Of a stretch of DNA of 64,000 nt, positions 39,002-53,100 are shown piece after piece; the stretch's first letter is position 1, and every line of letters starts with the position of its first letter. The translations under genes were made by a program, and so were the position numbers. A model generated the notes under the pieces. It was given only the letters and a program-made list of their open reading frames with translations, was not told where the DNA came from and did no database searches. This DNA is from Halichondria panicea (taxonomy: Eukaryota > Porifera > Demospongiae > Suberitida > Halichondriidae), in contig NC_087377.1 in NCBI RefSeq assembly GCF_963675165.1, forward strand, positions 10,464,632 through 10,528,631. Direction: 5' to 3'.

Positions 39002-40463
39002 ATGTCACAAATCAGTCAAGCTCTCTTCAGTGCACAAATGATCACTCTCCTACTGTGCAGTTTCAATCTATTCACTACTACAGGTGAGTTATACAGTTTA
39101 ACTAGATGATACATGCATGCATGCAACTGAGCTTAAAGCTCTGTGCAACAGGTTTATAGTAAGAGAAAACTTCCTCTATGAAACAGAGCACGAAGGCTTC
39201 ACGCATGCAAGCACGTGCGTTATATTAAAGCCTATATCCATTTCTTCGTTCCTGTAAGTTAGTTAATAACGAAAGCAAATAGGCTTCTTGTTTACTTTGA
39301 CCTGACGTAACAATAATAATACATGGAACTCATTCTAATTATGCAGCTGCTCCGATACAACTAGTCGTTGACCCAGCCATCATCGAAACAGAATTAAACA
39401 CATGGGCAAATTTCACTTGTACTCTCTCTTGCGAATTCAAAGATGACTTCAGGATTAGATGGTTTGCTGGAGATACTACCCTCCGAGGCAGACTAATTCG
39501 ACATGGCAACCCATCAAGAGTTATCGAAGAAGATGACACCTGTGGAATCCCCGGCACAGAAGGGAAATTCTGGCAAATACTACGCATACGAGTGGATTCG
39601 ATAGACCTTAACAAGACCCCCGTACAGTGCACGGCCTCGCCTAAGACCAGTCAAAACACAGTCCACTTCAGCTCCTACTCTGTGCTGAAAGTAAATGGTG
39701 AGCTAACTATATTATAGTACACTACTGCACATGCACACAAAATTGATTATCATCTTCCAATTACACAGTTATTCCCATTAAGCTCATATTATTTTGAAGA
39801 ACGACAATACCGATTCAAAATAGTAGTGACCTAGTAGCACATCAGTGACATGCATTCGATAGCAAAACATTTCCTGTTTATGCAAATTGTTTATTGACAC
39901 CAATTGCTTGCACTTTGTCCACAGCTCCAGTACCGGAGGTTGAAACAACTGTACCTGTACCTGACTGCAAGCACACTACACAAGGTGTGTAAATACAGCA
40001 ATCCTATGACTAGACAAAATTGGATGCCTTAATGTAATTGCCTACCAAGTATAGTCACGTAGTCACCTGTGTTTGTTTGTGTACAGAAAGGTGTAACACA
40101 CTGTGCCGATAGTTTTGTCTTAACACTCCCACAACACCGGAAAATACAATCCCCTCTGTCCTATAAAATGATTTCCTATTGTGGGGGCCTGCATGTATTA
40201 ATTTATGGACCTATTATTAATACAAAATCAACAAGACAAAACCACTTTGTTTATCGAGATTCTAATTGGATTCATAGACCAATCATTATTCAACCACCCA
40301 CCACTTAATTATCCAACCACATTATGTACCTAGCACTTGAAGACCACTCGAGAACTATAAGTGAAAAAATTCTTTCTTCTTTACAGCCAATGATGAGTCC
40401 GTGACAGCAGCCCCTCAAGCCCAAACTACAAAGTCATCAGAACCAGGTGCAAAATCAGGCTAA
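39002..40463 (+). CDS. Secreted single-Ig-domain protein, gene 4 (g4)
   Basis: Exons 39002-39083, 39347-39697, 39925-39984 and 40387-40463 encode 189 residues: signal peptide, Ig-like domain, and a short tail that gains two residues (VPVPDC) and ends EPGAKSG. All junctions are phase 1. It is head-to-head with receptor B, with 870 bp between the two start codons, and it is the only secreted copy whose partner receptor is intact. Its 5' leader contains, on the opposite strand, a splice-donor-like CAG|GTGAGT (38954/38953) homologous to the donor of receptor A's noncoding first exon. The two leaders may therefore overlap in antisense. Confidence 0.87.
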
Positions 40464-41270
40464 AGCCTCAGACTCCTAGCCAGGCCCCCCCTCCAATCTG
40501 AACATTTTTTTAATTAGCAATTATCACAGTGTCTATAATTATAGTACGCATAAATATATACAGTCCTTTGTTGACTATAAAACATACATTGAAGCTTCTG
40601 TTCAACCGTGAATGAGTATTATTATTATCATTAAGACTATTATAGTGTAGACTTTCTATAATTAAGCATGAGAAAGTCGCAAGTATACATTTGACTAAGA
40701 ATTTCATAACACGCACACACCTTACGCAGGCATGGTAATTAACGCAGCAAGTTCACTGTCGTCAGTAGTGATGACAACTCTGCTCGGACTACTAATACAG
40801 AACCTCTGCTCAAATTTATAGCATTTTGTTTGTGGCACTACTTTATCGTGTATCGTTTTGTAGCTTGTTCACTGTGTTTATCACTTTTTACCCACATCCT
40901 TAGAGCAAATCATTTCTGCACAATCAATAAATTATTTGGCAGATCATTATCTATTCATCACTATAATTATTGCCAGCCAAAAATTTTCAACAATAAAATC
41001 ATCCTGTATTACAGAAAGTAGTAGCTAGCTAGGTATAGCAATACATGTACAATTATTTTATTAATGCCTTTAAAACTGCTAAAAATGCAACACAATGACA
41101 AGTGAATAATTATGTGCATGCAGAGTTTGATATCGCAGAACCTGTATGTACGTAGCAGTGAGGGGTGTGGCTGCCGGTGCATGGTCATTTGTTGGTCGCT
41201 GGTGTTTGTCTGGGAGTGCGGGAGCGGAGGTTGTAGCGACGAGGGGTATCCGCTGGAGAGGGAGCCTGTG
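40464..41270. other. Gene-free spacer after g4
   Basis: It contains the 3' flank of g4 (TTGACTATAAAA and TTCTGTTCAACC, conserved behind all four secreted genes) and AT-rich sequence. No further gene was recognised. Confidence 0.5.
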
Positions 41271-41276
<6 letters not shown>

Positions 41277-41309
<33 letters not shown>

Positions 41310-41338
41310 TGGGGTTGTGTGTGTGTGTGCGCGCGTGC
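41277..41338. repeat. GT microsatellite
   Basis: Interrupted (GT)n run; open frames of Cys-Val or His-Thr repeats over it are artefacts. Confidence 0.85.
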
Positions 41339-41650
41339 ATGGTGTGTGTCTATGTGGTAGTGACACAATGTAAATTCAATACAGGAAGAGTGATAACTAT
41401 AATACTAGGATGTTTTGTGCTGTAATCATTATATTGCACGCATGAGGGAACTCTAAGGCCAGTTTCCAAATGAACAGTGTGTGTAAAGCACCCTTCAACA
41501 AAGCATAATGCCATCAACATATATGGGTCAAGCGTATGCATCTATAGCTATCCCCTTATGTCGCATATACCCATGGGTAACCTATAGCTACCACCATAAT
41601 TATGCCTATGGATGGGTCACCCAAGTAATACTGTGTAGCTAGCACCATAG

Positions 41651-42204
41651 TATACGTGGCATACCCGTGGGTTACCCAATGGTGTACGGCACACATATAG
41701 CCTTCTCACAGAGTACCTATAGCACCATAGTATACGTGGCATACCCGTGGGTCACCCAAAGGTGTACGGCACACATAGCCTTCTCCCAGAGTACCTATAG
41801 CACCATAGTATACGTGGCATACCCGTGGGTCACCCAATGGTGTACGGCACACATAGCCTTCTCCCAGAGTACCTATAGCACCGTAGTATACGTGGCATAC
41901 CCATGGGTCACCCAATGGTGTACGGCACACATAGCCTTCTCCCAGAGTACCTATAGCACCGTAGTATACGTGGCATACCCATGGGTCACCCAATAGTGCA
42001 CGGCGCGCATATAGCCTTCTCCCAGAGTACCTATAGCACCGTAGTATACGTGGTATACCCATGGGTCACCTAATGGTGTACGGCACACATAGCCTTCTCC
42101 CAGAGTACCTATAGCACCGTAGTATACGTGGCATACCCATGGGTCACCCAATGGTGTACGGCACACATAGCCTTCTCCCAGAGTACCTATAGCACCATAG
42201 TATA
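41651..42204. repeat. 78-bp minisatellite, about seven units
   Basis: TATACGTGGC recurs at 41651, 41731, 41809, 41887, 41965, 42045, 42123 and a broken end at 42201, so units are 78 or 80 bp. A diverged unit precedes it (about 41570-41650). Since 78 is divisible by three, open frames on both strands persist across units; they are not genes. Confidence 0.9.
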
Positions 42205-43423
42205 ACGCCGCCCGATGTATAACGGGCGTGCACACAACCATATTGTCTCTTAACAATAGGTTCCACCATAATTGTTGTTTTTGGGATCATGTATCATTGC
42301 TTACGAGTGCTACATGTATATAGTATACCTGGCAACGCATGCATGTGGTGGATTCCTGTGTATAGGCTAACGCTATCGCAAGCTAATATCCAATTATTCC
42401 ATAAATGCCTGAAATTGAATATGTATACTCAACAGGTAGTTCCAATCAAAAACAATCATCGGACAACTATACTGATATCTTCCAATTGCCTGTCTGTATG
42501 TATACTGCTAAAATTCAATTATGTAGAATTAAAAAAGAGCCCCATTCAATCACAAACAATCAACATTGCAAAAAGTTAAGCTAATAAGTACACGATAGAG
42601 ACAGGCCGGGGGGAGGGGAGGGGGAGGGGAGGGGGACTCTGCGCTACAGTTTCAAATTACGTAGAACACTATATTATACATGTACAAGCACACAAAATTA
42701 GCGTGATGTAACCTTGCTTTGTCATAATATTATTATTCAACAGACTAGCAGTATTAATGGGGAATCTCTACAAAGGTGACGCTAAGTGAAGAGAGTGCAT
42801 GTAACGGAAGAAGTCCTCCATTAATGAATCAGTAGGTGAAAGATTCGAACTATTGATGGCTCTAGTTCACAACACATTACTGCTTCACTATAGTCTATAG
42901 TGCCCCAATCTCTTCGTACAAGCCAGATATACACATGCACATTAATTGTACGCAATGGGTTAGGAATCTCCCCTCTCATCAACTTAGGGTGAGAGGTGAG
43001 ATCAGCATGCATGCAATCTCTCAGATGTACGCACGTCATGTACAATCCAGATCACATTTTAACACAAATTAATAAAGGTGCATGTACGTACATATATGCA
43101 TTTAAAAGCCAGTGTGCATGACATCCGCATGCATGCATGCATTGTATGCTCAGAGCAAAATGCAAACACATACAGAGTAAGTAAACATAAACTCGTGCAG
43201 CATTCAGTGGGTTCTGATTACAGGGTGTACCAAAACATGGCCTTTATCAAAACTTCGATAATTACAACACAAAATTGGGATTGTAGGTGATTCTCGTCGA
43301 TTATAGCTGTGGCCTTTTTCAGAAGCATGTCACGACTCGTGACAGTTCATTTTAATCTCATTATTACGTACACTTGAGGTGATTCTTATTGAATAAACAC
43401 AATAATATTATGGTATAATAATA
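42205..43423. other. Gene-free spacer with a G-rich run
   Basis: A purine run of repeated GGGGAGG lies at about 42607-42635. The rest shows only short open frames without splice support. A further Brambleberry 3' exon could lie here but was not found. Confidence 0.4.
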
Positions 43424-44100
43424 TTATGTATGGCTTTTTGAATAGTACTGCACATTATTTTTATAATAAAGTAAGTGAATTTTCACCTGCAGTGTCCTTC
43501 GTCTCTGTACAGTGGGTGTGGTCATAGTGGGTGTGACCAGGAACTCGGAGCGACGAAAGCGCTCTCCTTCCAGAGTGGACTTGGAAGTGTTTAGCTTGTC
43601 TGTACGGATAAGAGAAAAACGTCCAATTAGAACATGTTAAATCATAGTACACATAATTAGCTACATGTACTCTACTACCTACATACATGCATGTACACAA
43701 CATTTTGCCTGTGGCAATCTTAGTTACTGAACAGCTGACAATAGCCCACAACATGGCAGGGCAAAGGTTTCCGTGGTTGGCTAGCCTGGAGTACCACAAG
43801 AAGGAAAGCAACTCTACACTGCTGCTAATAATGAATTCACAGTTCACACTGCAGCCATTATAGTGGGCTCACTGGTGAGGAAGGTAACCACCACCCACCT
43901 ACACCTGCTACACTGCAGCCATTATAGTGGGCTCACGGTGAGGAAGGTAACCACCACCCACCTACACTGTCTACAGTGGGGTAGATAAAGCAACCTGTCC
44001 AGCATGCACTTGAAAGGTTATCTGACCTCAATCTGTACTACATTGTATCTCAGTGGACAGTGGACAGTGGACACACAATGGTGCATGCATTACATGTATG

Positions 44101-44186
<86 letters not shown>

Positions 44187-47100
44187 GTGTGTGTGTTGCC
44201 ACTCTCACACCTTGTTACTACAAAGAAAACTGTTTGTTAAGGAGGAGAGTTACTTTTGTGCAAACCATTGTAATAAAGAGGTGGCCTGTAACAACATGCT
44301 ATGAAGACTTCGGGGTAGCAATTGGCCAGCTTATAGGATGATAGAAAAAGGAACAGTATAAGCAACCTTGAATCTGCTCTCACTGTTTAGAGCAATTATG
44401 AACAGATCCGAAAAAAGACAAATTAATTATACCAACTAGAATCAGTCACTGATAAGACAACAGAGCAGCTATTGAGCATTGTGGTACGTGGTGGATTAAG
44501 GCACTTGAAGGGTGTTCTATAAAGATAGTATCTATCACTTCCCCCCACACCCAAGGACACACGAGTATAGAGGAAGGCTACACTGTGTGTACTCACCACT
44601 AACCCAAACTGTCACTCAATTAGACACTCACCAGCTGGGACACAAAACACTGTCAGGAAGAGTTGCTTAATTATATCAGACAAACAATGTGGAGATAATT
44701 AGACTGACAGGTGGTGTTGTACATTCATATACAGAAAGGGTGAATCAATTATACTCAAACATTGATTCACAGGTTGGAAATACCTCTTAATTCAACAGTT
44801 GCAACTGGAACACACAAGACAGACAGACAAATTAACAGATCACACACACGTGCATGCACACACGCGTGTGCACACATTATTGTACACTTGCACACAGAGA
44901 CATAAAATTGTACACAACTGTACGTACATTGTAACGTATACATGTACCTGCGTACCTGATTTCATGGCTTTCTCTTCGGCCACTTCCTTCTCTGACTCCG
45001 CCCATTCTCGGTTGCCAGGGGAAACATTGCCAAGCCAGTTGTTGAGGACACGCCTACTAGACCCTCCGACTGCATTCTTGTTCTTGTTCTTAGCAGAAAC
45101 TGTGGAATAAGGAAGATTAGAGATGGAACGTTCATTGGGCCGTAACTACATGTACAGAGATCGATGAGGCATTGAATTAAAAGGCACTGGCCTGGAAATG
45201 TGCGAAATAAAGGAAGAGAAAGGCATTCAAAAGTTATTCGGATAATTTGCAAATGAATGTTAGGGAGGCCGGAGCAAATGTTTCCCCGATATGCCACAAA
45301 GCAAACAGCCAGTATAAAATTGTATTGATCCACGCATGTCAATTTATTCTCTTTGAAGTTGACTGAAGTTACGAACACACCAGTGCAGAGCACAGAGTAT
45401 AGAGTGGTGTTCAGTGCAGCTGAACCCTACTAGCCTTATGACCCCAGGCAACTTGTTTAATGGGACACGATCAAGCGTTTCATTTAAACTTCTGTACAAT
45501 GCATACACTCACGACCTACACATCACTATAGCAGCCTGTTCAGACTCGCCAAATTAATTATAGCTATCCTATAACTTTGTGAATAATGAATAAGGAGTTC
45601 TAGTTAAAAGTGTGGTAGTGACAAACACAGGTGCATTGTGAAAGTATCTCATATATCACCTACAAGGAGGAAACGTTGTACCTACACATTGACATATAAA
45701 AACATTTCCCAAGTGCTAATTAGCTCGGATTCCTGGAAAAGAGAGGGAAGTCACACAATATATCAACATAAGCACAACATGTCACTCTCATCTCTCATCT
45801 CTCAGTTAGTGTCTGGTTTTCATCACTTATAGTGCTTCTAACTTAACCACAGAGGCAGCTAGAGTTCGATTATTATCTTATTGCATGTCTGGTAGGTGTG
45901 GTAGCCCTCATCATTACTATACAGCATAGAGCTTCTAACTTACAGACTTTAAGCCACAAGAATCAGATCAAGTATACTGAGCTTCAACTTCCAGGGCTCA
46001 ATTGAACACAACAAAGTAGCTCCAAGTATGCTATGTATACATGTACCCAATGTAGATATTGGCGTTTATATTAAATTGCACGATGATTTGATCAATCTTT
46101 GTAAATGAGAGAAATCAGCAGATAATTATCGTTACAATAATGGTGATGTCATACAAGTATGGATAGGCCCATCTTTGCAACGACATTTTTCGAAGCCATT
46201 CGCACTAGCTCACAATCAATTATCACAAATGTTTGATGCTTGCAAAACACGGTAGTAAACACAGCAGCATAACACATTACAGCATTCATTACAGATGTGT
46301 ACAGGTGTCCCGTTACAAATTGCAAAAATTGACCAGAGCCAGTGTGAAACGTTATAAAACAGCAAGCGTTTCCATCGATCAAACACACAACTTGATTGGC
46401 CAGATCACGGAAGCGGACAGTGCAGATTTCGTAGGTATTAGTTATTGCATGAGCATGACGACTAATTACTACTGAGCTGGCCAATATCTGGCATATTGCA
46501 CAGTATATTTGCACATGGTTTCTTTGATCTTTTGCTCAAACATGCAACAATAGCAGACAATGAAACAAGGAAAAACCAGGCACCCGGAAATATCAATCCT
46601 CATTACATCAATCCTCATTACATAGTTGCTAAGTAAACACTCAACACTAATTTAATGCATGTTTTGGCATGCAAATATTACACTGCAAAACAACATAGTT
46701 AAGTCAACTCCATTTCACTCGTGTAACTAACACTACACACACACACACCATTCTTGCAGGGGGTTCCGGGTATCGATCCCAGCAGCACGACAATTAACAT
46801 TCTTACATGTATAATTATGATTGTCTATACGGTCTCAGGTAACGTGCACGTGCTTCTCACCACCGGGAGATTGGGAAAAGGCTATAATTACCATACTCTA
46901 GATATTTCATTATACTAACATTCCGTTCATTCCATCACTTACGAGAATTGAAATAGGACAATTGTTGTGAGATCGCAAAAGTTAGGTCACAAAGGGTCCA
47001 ATTATCTGCTGATTAGACTCCTTCAAAAACAGTTTAGTATACGGGTTGTTATTGCACGACATCATTGCCATGTTTCGTAATGGTCTACATATGTGGACAA

Positions 47101-50100
47101 AGCAGACTAAACAAAAATTATATAAGGGAATATTCCGCAAATCACTCCCTCACTGATATAAAACAACAGCCCACGGAGAAGAGTCAGAGGAGAGTCAGAG
47201 GGGACGTCTGCATGCTGACACCATCATCATGACAATGCATTCTGCATGTGTGGCCTATTAAGTATAGTACTGTTGTTCCTCCCACCCTCGGGGGATTGAC
47301 TAGGGAGAGCACTTGAGGTGAGTCGGCTATAATTATTGACAACACTCCCTAATTAATTAATTGACGTGAGGATTGCATCCAAATACGTATACATACTCCA
47401 CAAAGTTGCCAATTGCAACGAGTTTATGCAGTGAGATCTGAGCTCTCTTCCATATGCTGCTATACAAAATGTATTTACAAACGTAGTGCAATATGCAGCT
47501 GTAACTACTGCATACATGTAGCTTTATTTTCGAGGCACTAAATTTTTACGGTTTTACGGTTTAATTTGACCTTGAACCTGACAGTCATAAAGTTCTCAGT
47601 GTTCATTTTAGCATGCAGTAATGTATTGAACAGGTATAATGAACCTAGAAAATGTAGTGGCCTCGAAAATGTGGGTGTTGAAAGACCTCACAACTGTAGG
47701 GGTGTGGTCATTTGACCTCCATCCTAGGAATAAAATCTGCGAAATGTTCAGTTTCGGAGAAACACAATGTCATAAATATGTTTCAATTGGGGAGTTTGGA
47801 TACCCCACAAGAGAAAGAAAGTTAGTAAAATTAGCAGTAGATCCTGAATTAGGAAATCACAAATGACCTTTGGATGTTTGTTTGCACATAATGTCTAAGA
47901 TAGCTACAAACTTACAAAACAGGGAAAGTTTGGGAAATGTAAATAACAGCTTTTGAGATGGAGTTATTGATGTATGCGTGTCCGGGTAGCAAGCTACGTA
48001 CGTAAGAATTTCAACAGAGTGTTAATCAGCTCTAGTTACCATGGTGCACTTCTATGAATGACAGTTCAATATAAACAAGGAATCACACAGGATGAAAGAA
48101 AAGAAGCTTTAGGACTGACCCCTTCTTCCGTACATGTGCTATTAAAAAAAAACACGCTTCCTGTGACAAAGCCAGGAACACATTTTAAGCAGTGGGAAAA
48201 AACCATTACACATGTGCAAGACAAATAAGTGTATTTTAATCAGCCCACTGAAGCCATACACACCCGACTACACAATAATGTGAAATCCTTTTAACACCAG
48301 CCAATACAGTAAACAACACGAGTTTAGTGATATTCCCCGGCCATCAACTATAACACCATATCAAGGACAGCACGTGTATCTTTTTATTAAGTTGTGCTGC
48401 AAATATAGACAGTACAGGGGGAATTCCATAACAAGGGGAAAGCTCTACCTTCTAACATCAAAAATCTAATAAAAGCACTACAAATCTTGTACGCTAGCTA
48501 ACCACTAATTGTGTGACGCCATTGTTGCAATTTGATAGGCTTTGTACCGACTGTGTGTACAGTTTTACACATTAAGGCACTGTATTCAGTGTTCAGTATT
48601 CAGGTAGTTAACAAACCTTTGTAATCAATACCTACCATGGGCCCTCCAAAGCCTTCACTGCCATGAAGCATTATAGTACATGTAAGAAGACTAACTACAA
48701 AGCACACAGAAGCAGAAAAGTTCAGAGTGGGTAGCTTCTCAAGTGTTTTAAGTGTTTCAGGTTACAATCAAGAGTTCAAAAATGCAATCGGGGGACTCAC
48801 ATTTAAAAATTCAAAAAACATTTTTTTAACAGTATAAACTAGACTGCATTGACATATCTCACCTGGTGATCTCTTGAGGGGTGATCTGGTGTATGGTGAC
48901 TCACTCTCGAAGACGGGCAAAGTGTCATTGGATTGGTCGTTGTCAGAGTCGGCCGGGTTGACGGCAGTCGAGGCGAAGGACTGCTCACCAGGGGGTTCAA
49001 ATTCTGCGGGGAGACCTGCAACTGTGGGTGTGGGGGTACAGAGGTGAAAGGTGACACGCAATAGTAACATTCTGGCCAGACATTAATGAATTCCATCGTG
49101 CAATGAATATAAGGAGGGAAAATGGAATGCACAGGTGCACAATATGAATAATGCTATAAGGAATGTTTGTCAAGTGAGAGACCTACTGCTAGTAATGATT
49201 GACCGAATGCTGTCAACAAAATTATATGGGCACTTATGGTCTAGTAGACAGTAACATGTACAAAGCCTCAGTGGCTAGGGGGGGGAGGGGTAGTAGTACA
49301 AATGATTGTCCTGGTTGACAATACTAGAGAGGATGATGCTTGTATTAAAGGGGTTTTAGAGTTAGTGACAGATCACACAGGAAACAGTAGATTTTTAGAA
49401 TATACACTGTTTGAACACAAGACGCTACTAGTGGTGATTCAGTACCAGCACAGTATTATTGAGTACATGTGCACTAAGCACTATGAAGCTATACTATGAC
49501 ATCCATGTATGAAATCATGCATAGAGTTTCCTTGAAGCCGGGCCACACCCGAATCAGGCGATCAAGCATAACTAAAGTACATATCCCTATATTGATTCTT
49601 TCATGCAAGACTTAAAGTGGTTCGTGCTATTATTATAGTTACAATAATTGCAAGTAAAATGAAAGCACCGTGGGTGCTGATGCCTCGGTGGAGGTGCCAA
49701 AGCTACATAACATAAAGCTACTGCTAGCTTTTATACACACATTGATTAATGCATATTTTGCTGCATGCAGGCAGAATCCAGCAAAGATTGGGTAATGATC
49801 GACCATGATTGTTGTTAAAAACGATCGATGCCAAAGTTAAAGTCTAAAATTAATGGCTGCATCAGCAGAGCTTTGCAGCTCTCTTCTCACTCTTGCAGCT
49901 ACCAATTGCTAGCGTTCTAGTGCAGAGCTAACTAATAAATAGAGTAGCAACACTCGGTGAACAAGTTCTGAAAAGACTGCAATGGCATTCCAAGTAAGCA
50001 AAACTAAGCATAACTCGAGAACAAAGCATTATTTTGCAAATCCACAAATTAAAATCCAAGAAAACATGTCTAGAAGCCTATAGAAACTCTTACTTGCACT

Positions 50101-53100
50101 TACTCTATGCATTGATCCTTGCGCAGCTGTAACAGTCTACACAGACAGACACACACACACACACACAGACCGTATACATCACTTGCGCATGCGCACTGAG
50201 GCGGCATAACAACATCCATAGTTTATATGAAATCATGCATAGAGCTTCCTTGAAGCCGGGCCACACCCGAATCAGGCGATCAAGCATAACTAAAGTACAT
50301 ATCCCTATATTTGATCCCTTCGTGCAAGTGGTTCGTGCTATTATAGTTACAATAATTGGAACTAAGGAGATCAATGCCTGCATGCATGCAACTTGACTGG
50401 GAGGTCTTACATGTATAATAAAGATAATTGACAATTGTAGCGAGTGAATGGAAGAAACAAGGGGCTCAAACCCTCAAGCATTTACATGTTCTATGAGTTC
50501 TGAAAATCACATGCACATCCCCACCACACACCCATACGCCCACTCACTGTATTGCGATATCCGGTCGTTGGTGTACGGGGAACGGGGATGACCAATCGGA
50601 GGGGGCAAACCTGGGGATGGGTAAAGATCATCATAGCAACATTTCAAAAACAAGAACTAAAAAGAAATTTATTAGAGCAATCATCCTTTACCAGACTGTA
50701 GTAAATGCACCACACGCTGTGTACTAAACACACAACGTCAGGTGATGATGCAGCATCCCCTGGAAACGACCACATACGCGTATGGCTGTCTAATAAGGCT
50801 ACACTGGATTCTTATGATGATTTGAACGCTCCAGACAAAAGCATGGTCTGGACATTTAGGATCTGTATATATACAGTCAGGGTTTCATCTAGGACTAAAA
50901 GTTTGGGGGGGGAAGGTTTACGCACGCCACAAAATGTTTGATTACTCCCACATTTGTTGACCACACCCCCTATTACATAGTCTCGAATACCCGCCTCAAC
51001 CTAAAAGCTTGAGTCTGGTCAAACTCACATTGAGGTTTGGTTCAAGTGTGTCCAGGAATTTCTTGGACATTTAATTGACCACAAGTGGGTGTGAAACATG
51101 AATAAAATTATAGTCTACATGAATATCATTATAGCTAACCGCCACGGCATCATGGATTGTTACTAGTAGAAAGAATTAGCTCCAGACAGAAGGCTACGTA
51201 GGAAAATTCATGGAGAGAGTTGTAAGGATGTGATACTAGAACTCTCCAGACTAGCAACAGGACCTTTGGAACACCTTGTCGAAATTAACAGCCTAAATGC
51301 TCATTTATGTGAATGTGACCGTCGACCATGGTCTGTCTGATATAGCCCTCTGTGTATGTTGTGGCTTTGTCACTATGCTTGTGGGCGTGTAGCCCACTTG
51401 ACTTTGCTGACTGTGCAGAACAAAGTTCATATGTGAGTTTGACCAGACTCAAGCTTTTAGGTTGAGGCAGGTATTCGAGACTACCTATTACATGCTAGTG
51501 CATCACAGTAGATCTAGTTACATATAATTATGATAATGTCATTATTATACAAAAATTTTGGGGGGGGGAAGGTTCACCTCAGCCCCCCCCCCACTAGATG
51601 AAACCCTGACAGTACATATTGGGTTACAACAGTCGATTAAAATATTGCTACATGCAACTATAATTATTGCTAACTAGGTAGTGTCAACTGTTCACATACA
51701 TGTAAGTACATGTATAATACCTGGTATTGGTTCAAAGAGATATGGGCTGGCGGTTGATCCCCCTCCCCTCGCTATTGGAGTTGGTGCGTATACTTGCTGC
51801 TCCGCTCTCCTCTTGCTGAAACCACACCCATCAACGGTCACACTGGGTGTACACCCATCAGTAGCGTCAGTGGGGACGTCCCTGCTCGTTAACCCAGAGG
51901 GCTGGACATCAGCAGGTATCTGATATGGTTACAAAGAGGATGTGTGTATCAAATACAGTCCATACAGTAATCGCAAATTGCAGAGTATCAATGCTTGGAG
52001 CTTATCATTTTATTAAGACAGCAATAGTTAGATAGTGATGGCCGGTGGTGGCAACAGTTACATTGTAGGAATGAGCCGACAATTAATATATTCGTGCCTT
52101 TTATTATTGTTAGTAACAGGGCAGCAATGTATGTTACAAAAAAAAAAAAGCTGTTAAATCATTAACATGCATACATAAAGGTTTTGATTGTTGAAAACTA
52201 CTGTATGTGTCAATAGGTTATAAATAGATGGTATGTACCTCTTTCTCTTTGCTGCCTCCACGGGAACTGATGTGTCTATTGGGAGGGGGTGGTCCCCCCT
52301 GCATGTCCGGCTGGACCCCATGCATAGCAACCGAGCTGCTAGCTCTCTTTTGATTTAACGGAGACTTGATTCCGAGTCGTGCCATAATGAGGTCAGTGTT
52401 CTGATGGAGCTCCGTCAGTAGGAGGGTGTGGTCTCGATAAGATAGCCACTCCCACATATAGAGAATGATCCCAGCAAAGAATGCAATGTAGCGACAATAC
52501 CACAGGTAGCTGTGGAGGGTCTCCTGTAGAGAGAGAGAGGGAGACAAAGTAAAGGGGCAATGGGTAAGGGAAAGTACACAGTCACGCAGAACTACTGTAC
52601 TTAAAATGGATGCAGACACTTCAACTTGTGGCCCAATCTTATGACAGGATTGGGAAACAGACAGATACTGTGAAACCAAACTGAATGTCAAAGCCATCCG
52701 AAAGTACTGAAGACGCAGTGCAATGTATGTGACTATATGCCTGTGGTTCAATGTCAGTTTGAAGACAGTAATCCTCTGCACAAGATCTTATTTACTGTAC
52801 ATGTACATGAACAATGCACTCAGAAAGGAAATCGTGATGATGCAAGAGGTTTGCCACAAACCACGAGGGTGCATAATAACAATGCCTTTACATTCAATGT
52901 TGTAAGAGCTTAGCAATCCTCTGTACAAACATAGTACACTAAACATGACTGTGTATTTGGTGTAGGAATAACAACATACCATAGCCTCAGGTGGTGGTCT
53001 GCTCCCAGCCCCTCCCCCCAGTACAAGGTAACCAAACAACCTCCTCACGATCACCTCGACAACCAGCTCTCCAAACAGCAGCAGGTAGAGCTTGAACCGA

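Noticed and set aside
41009-41373. His-Thr and Cys-Val open frames
   Set aside because: Also a GT microsatellite.
41667-42256. Open frames of 101-118 codons on both strands
   Set aside because: They arise because the minisatellite unit of 78 bp is divisible by three; the protein repeats exactly with the DNA unit on both strands and breaks at 80-bp units.
44004-44341. Cys-Val-rich small proteins
   Set aside because: Translation of a GT microsatellite inside an intron.
52218-52781. 187-codon frame starting upstream of exon 2
   Set aside because: Its first part is intron; only 52523-52239 is supported as coding by phase and family features.
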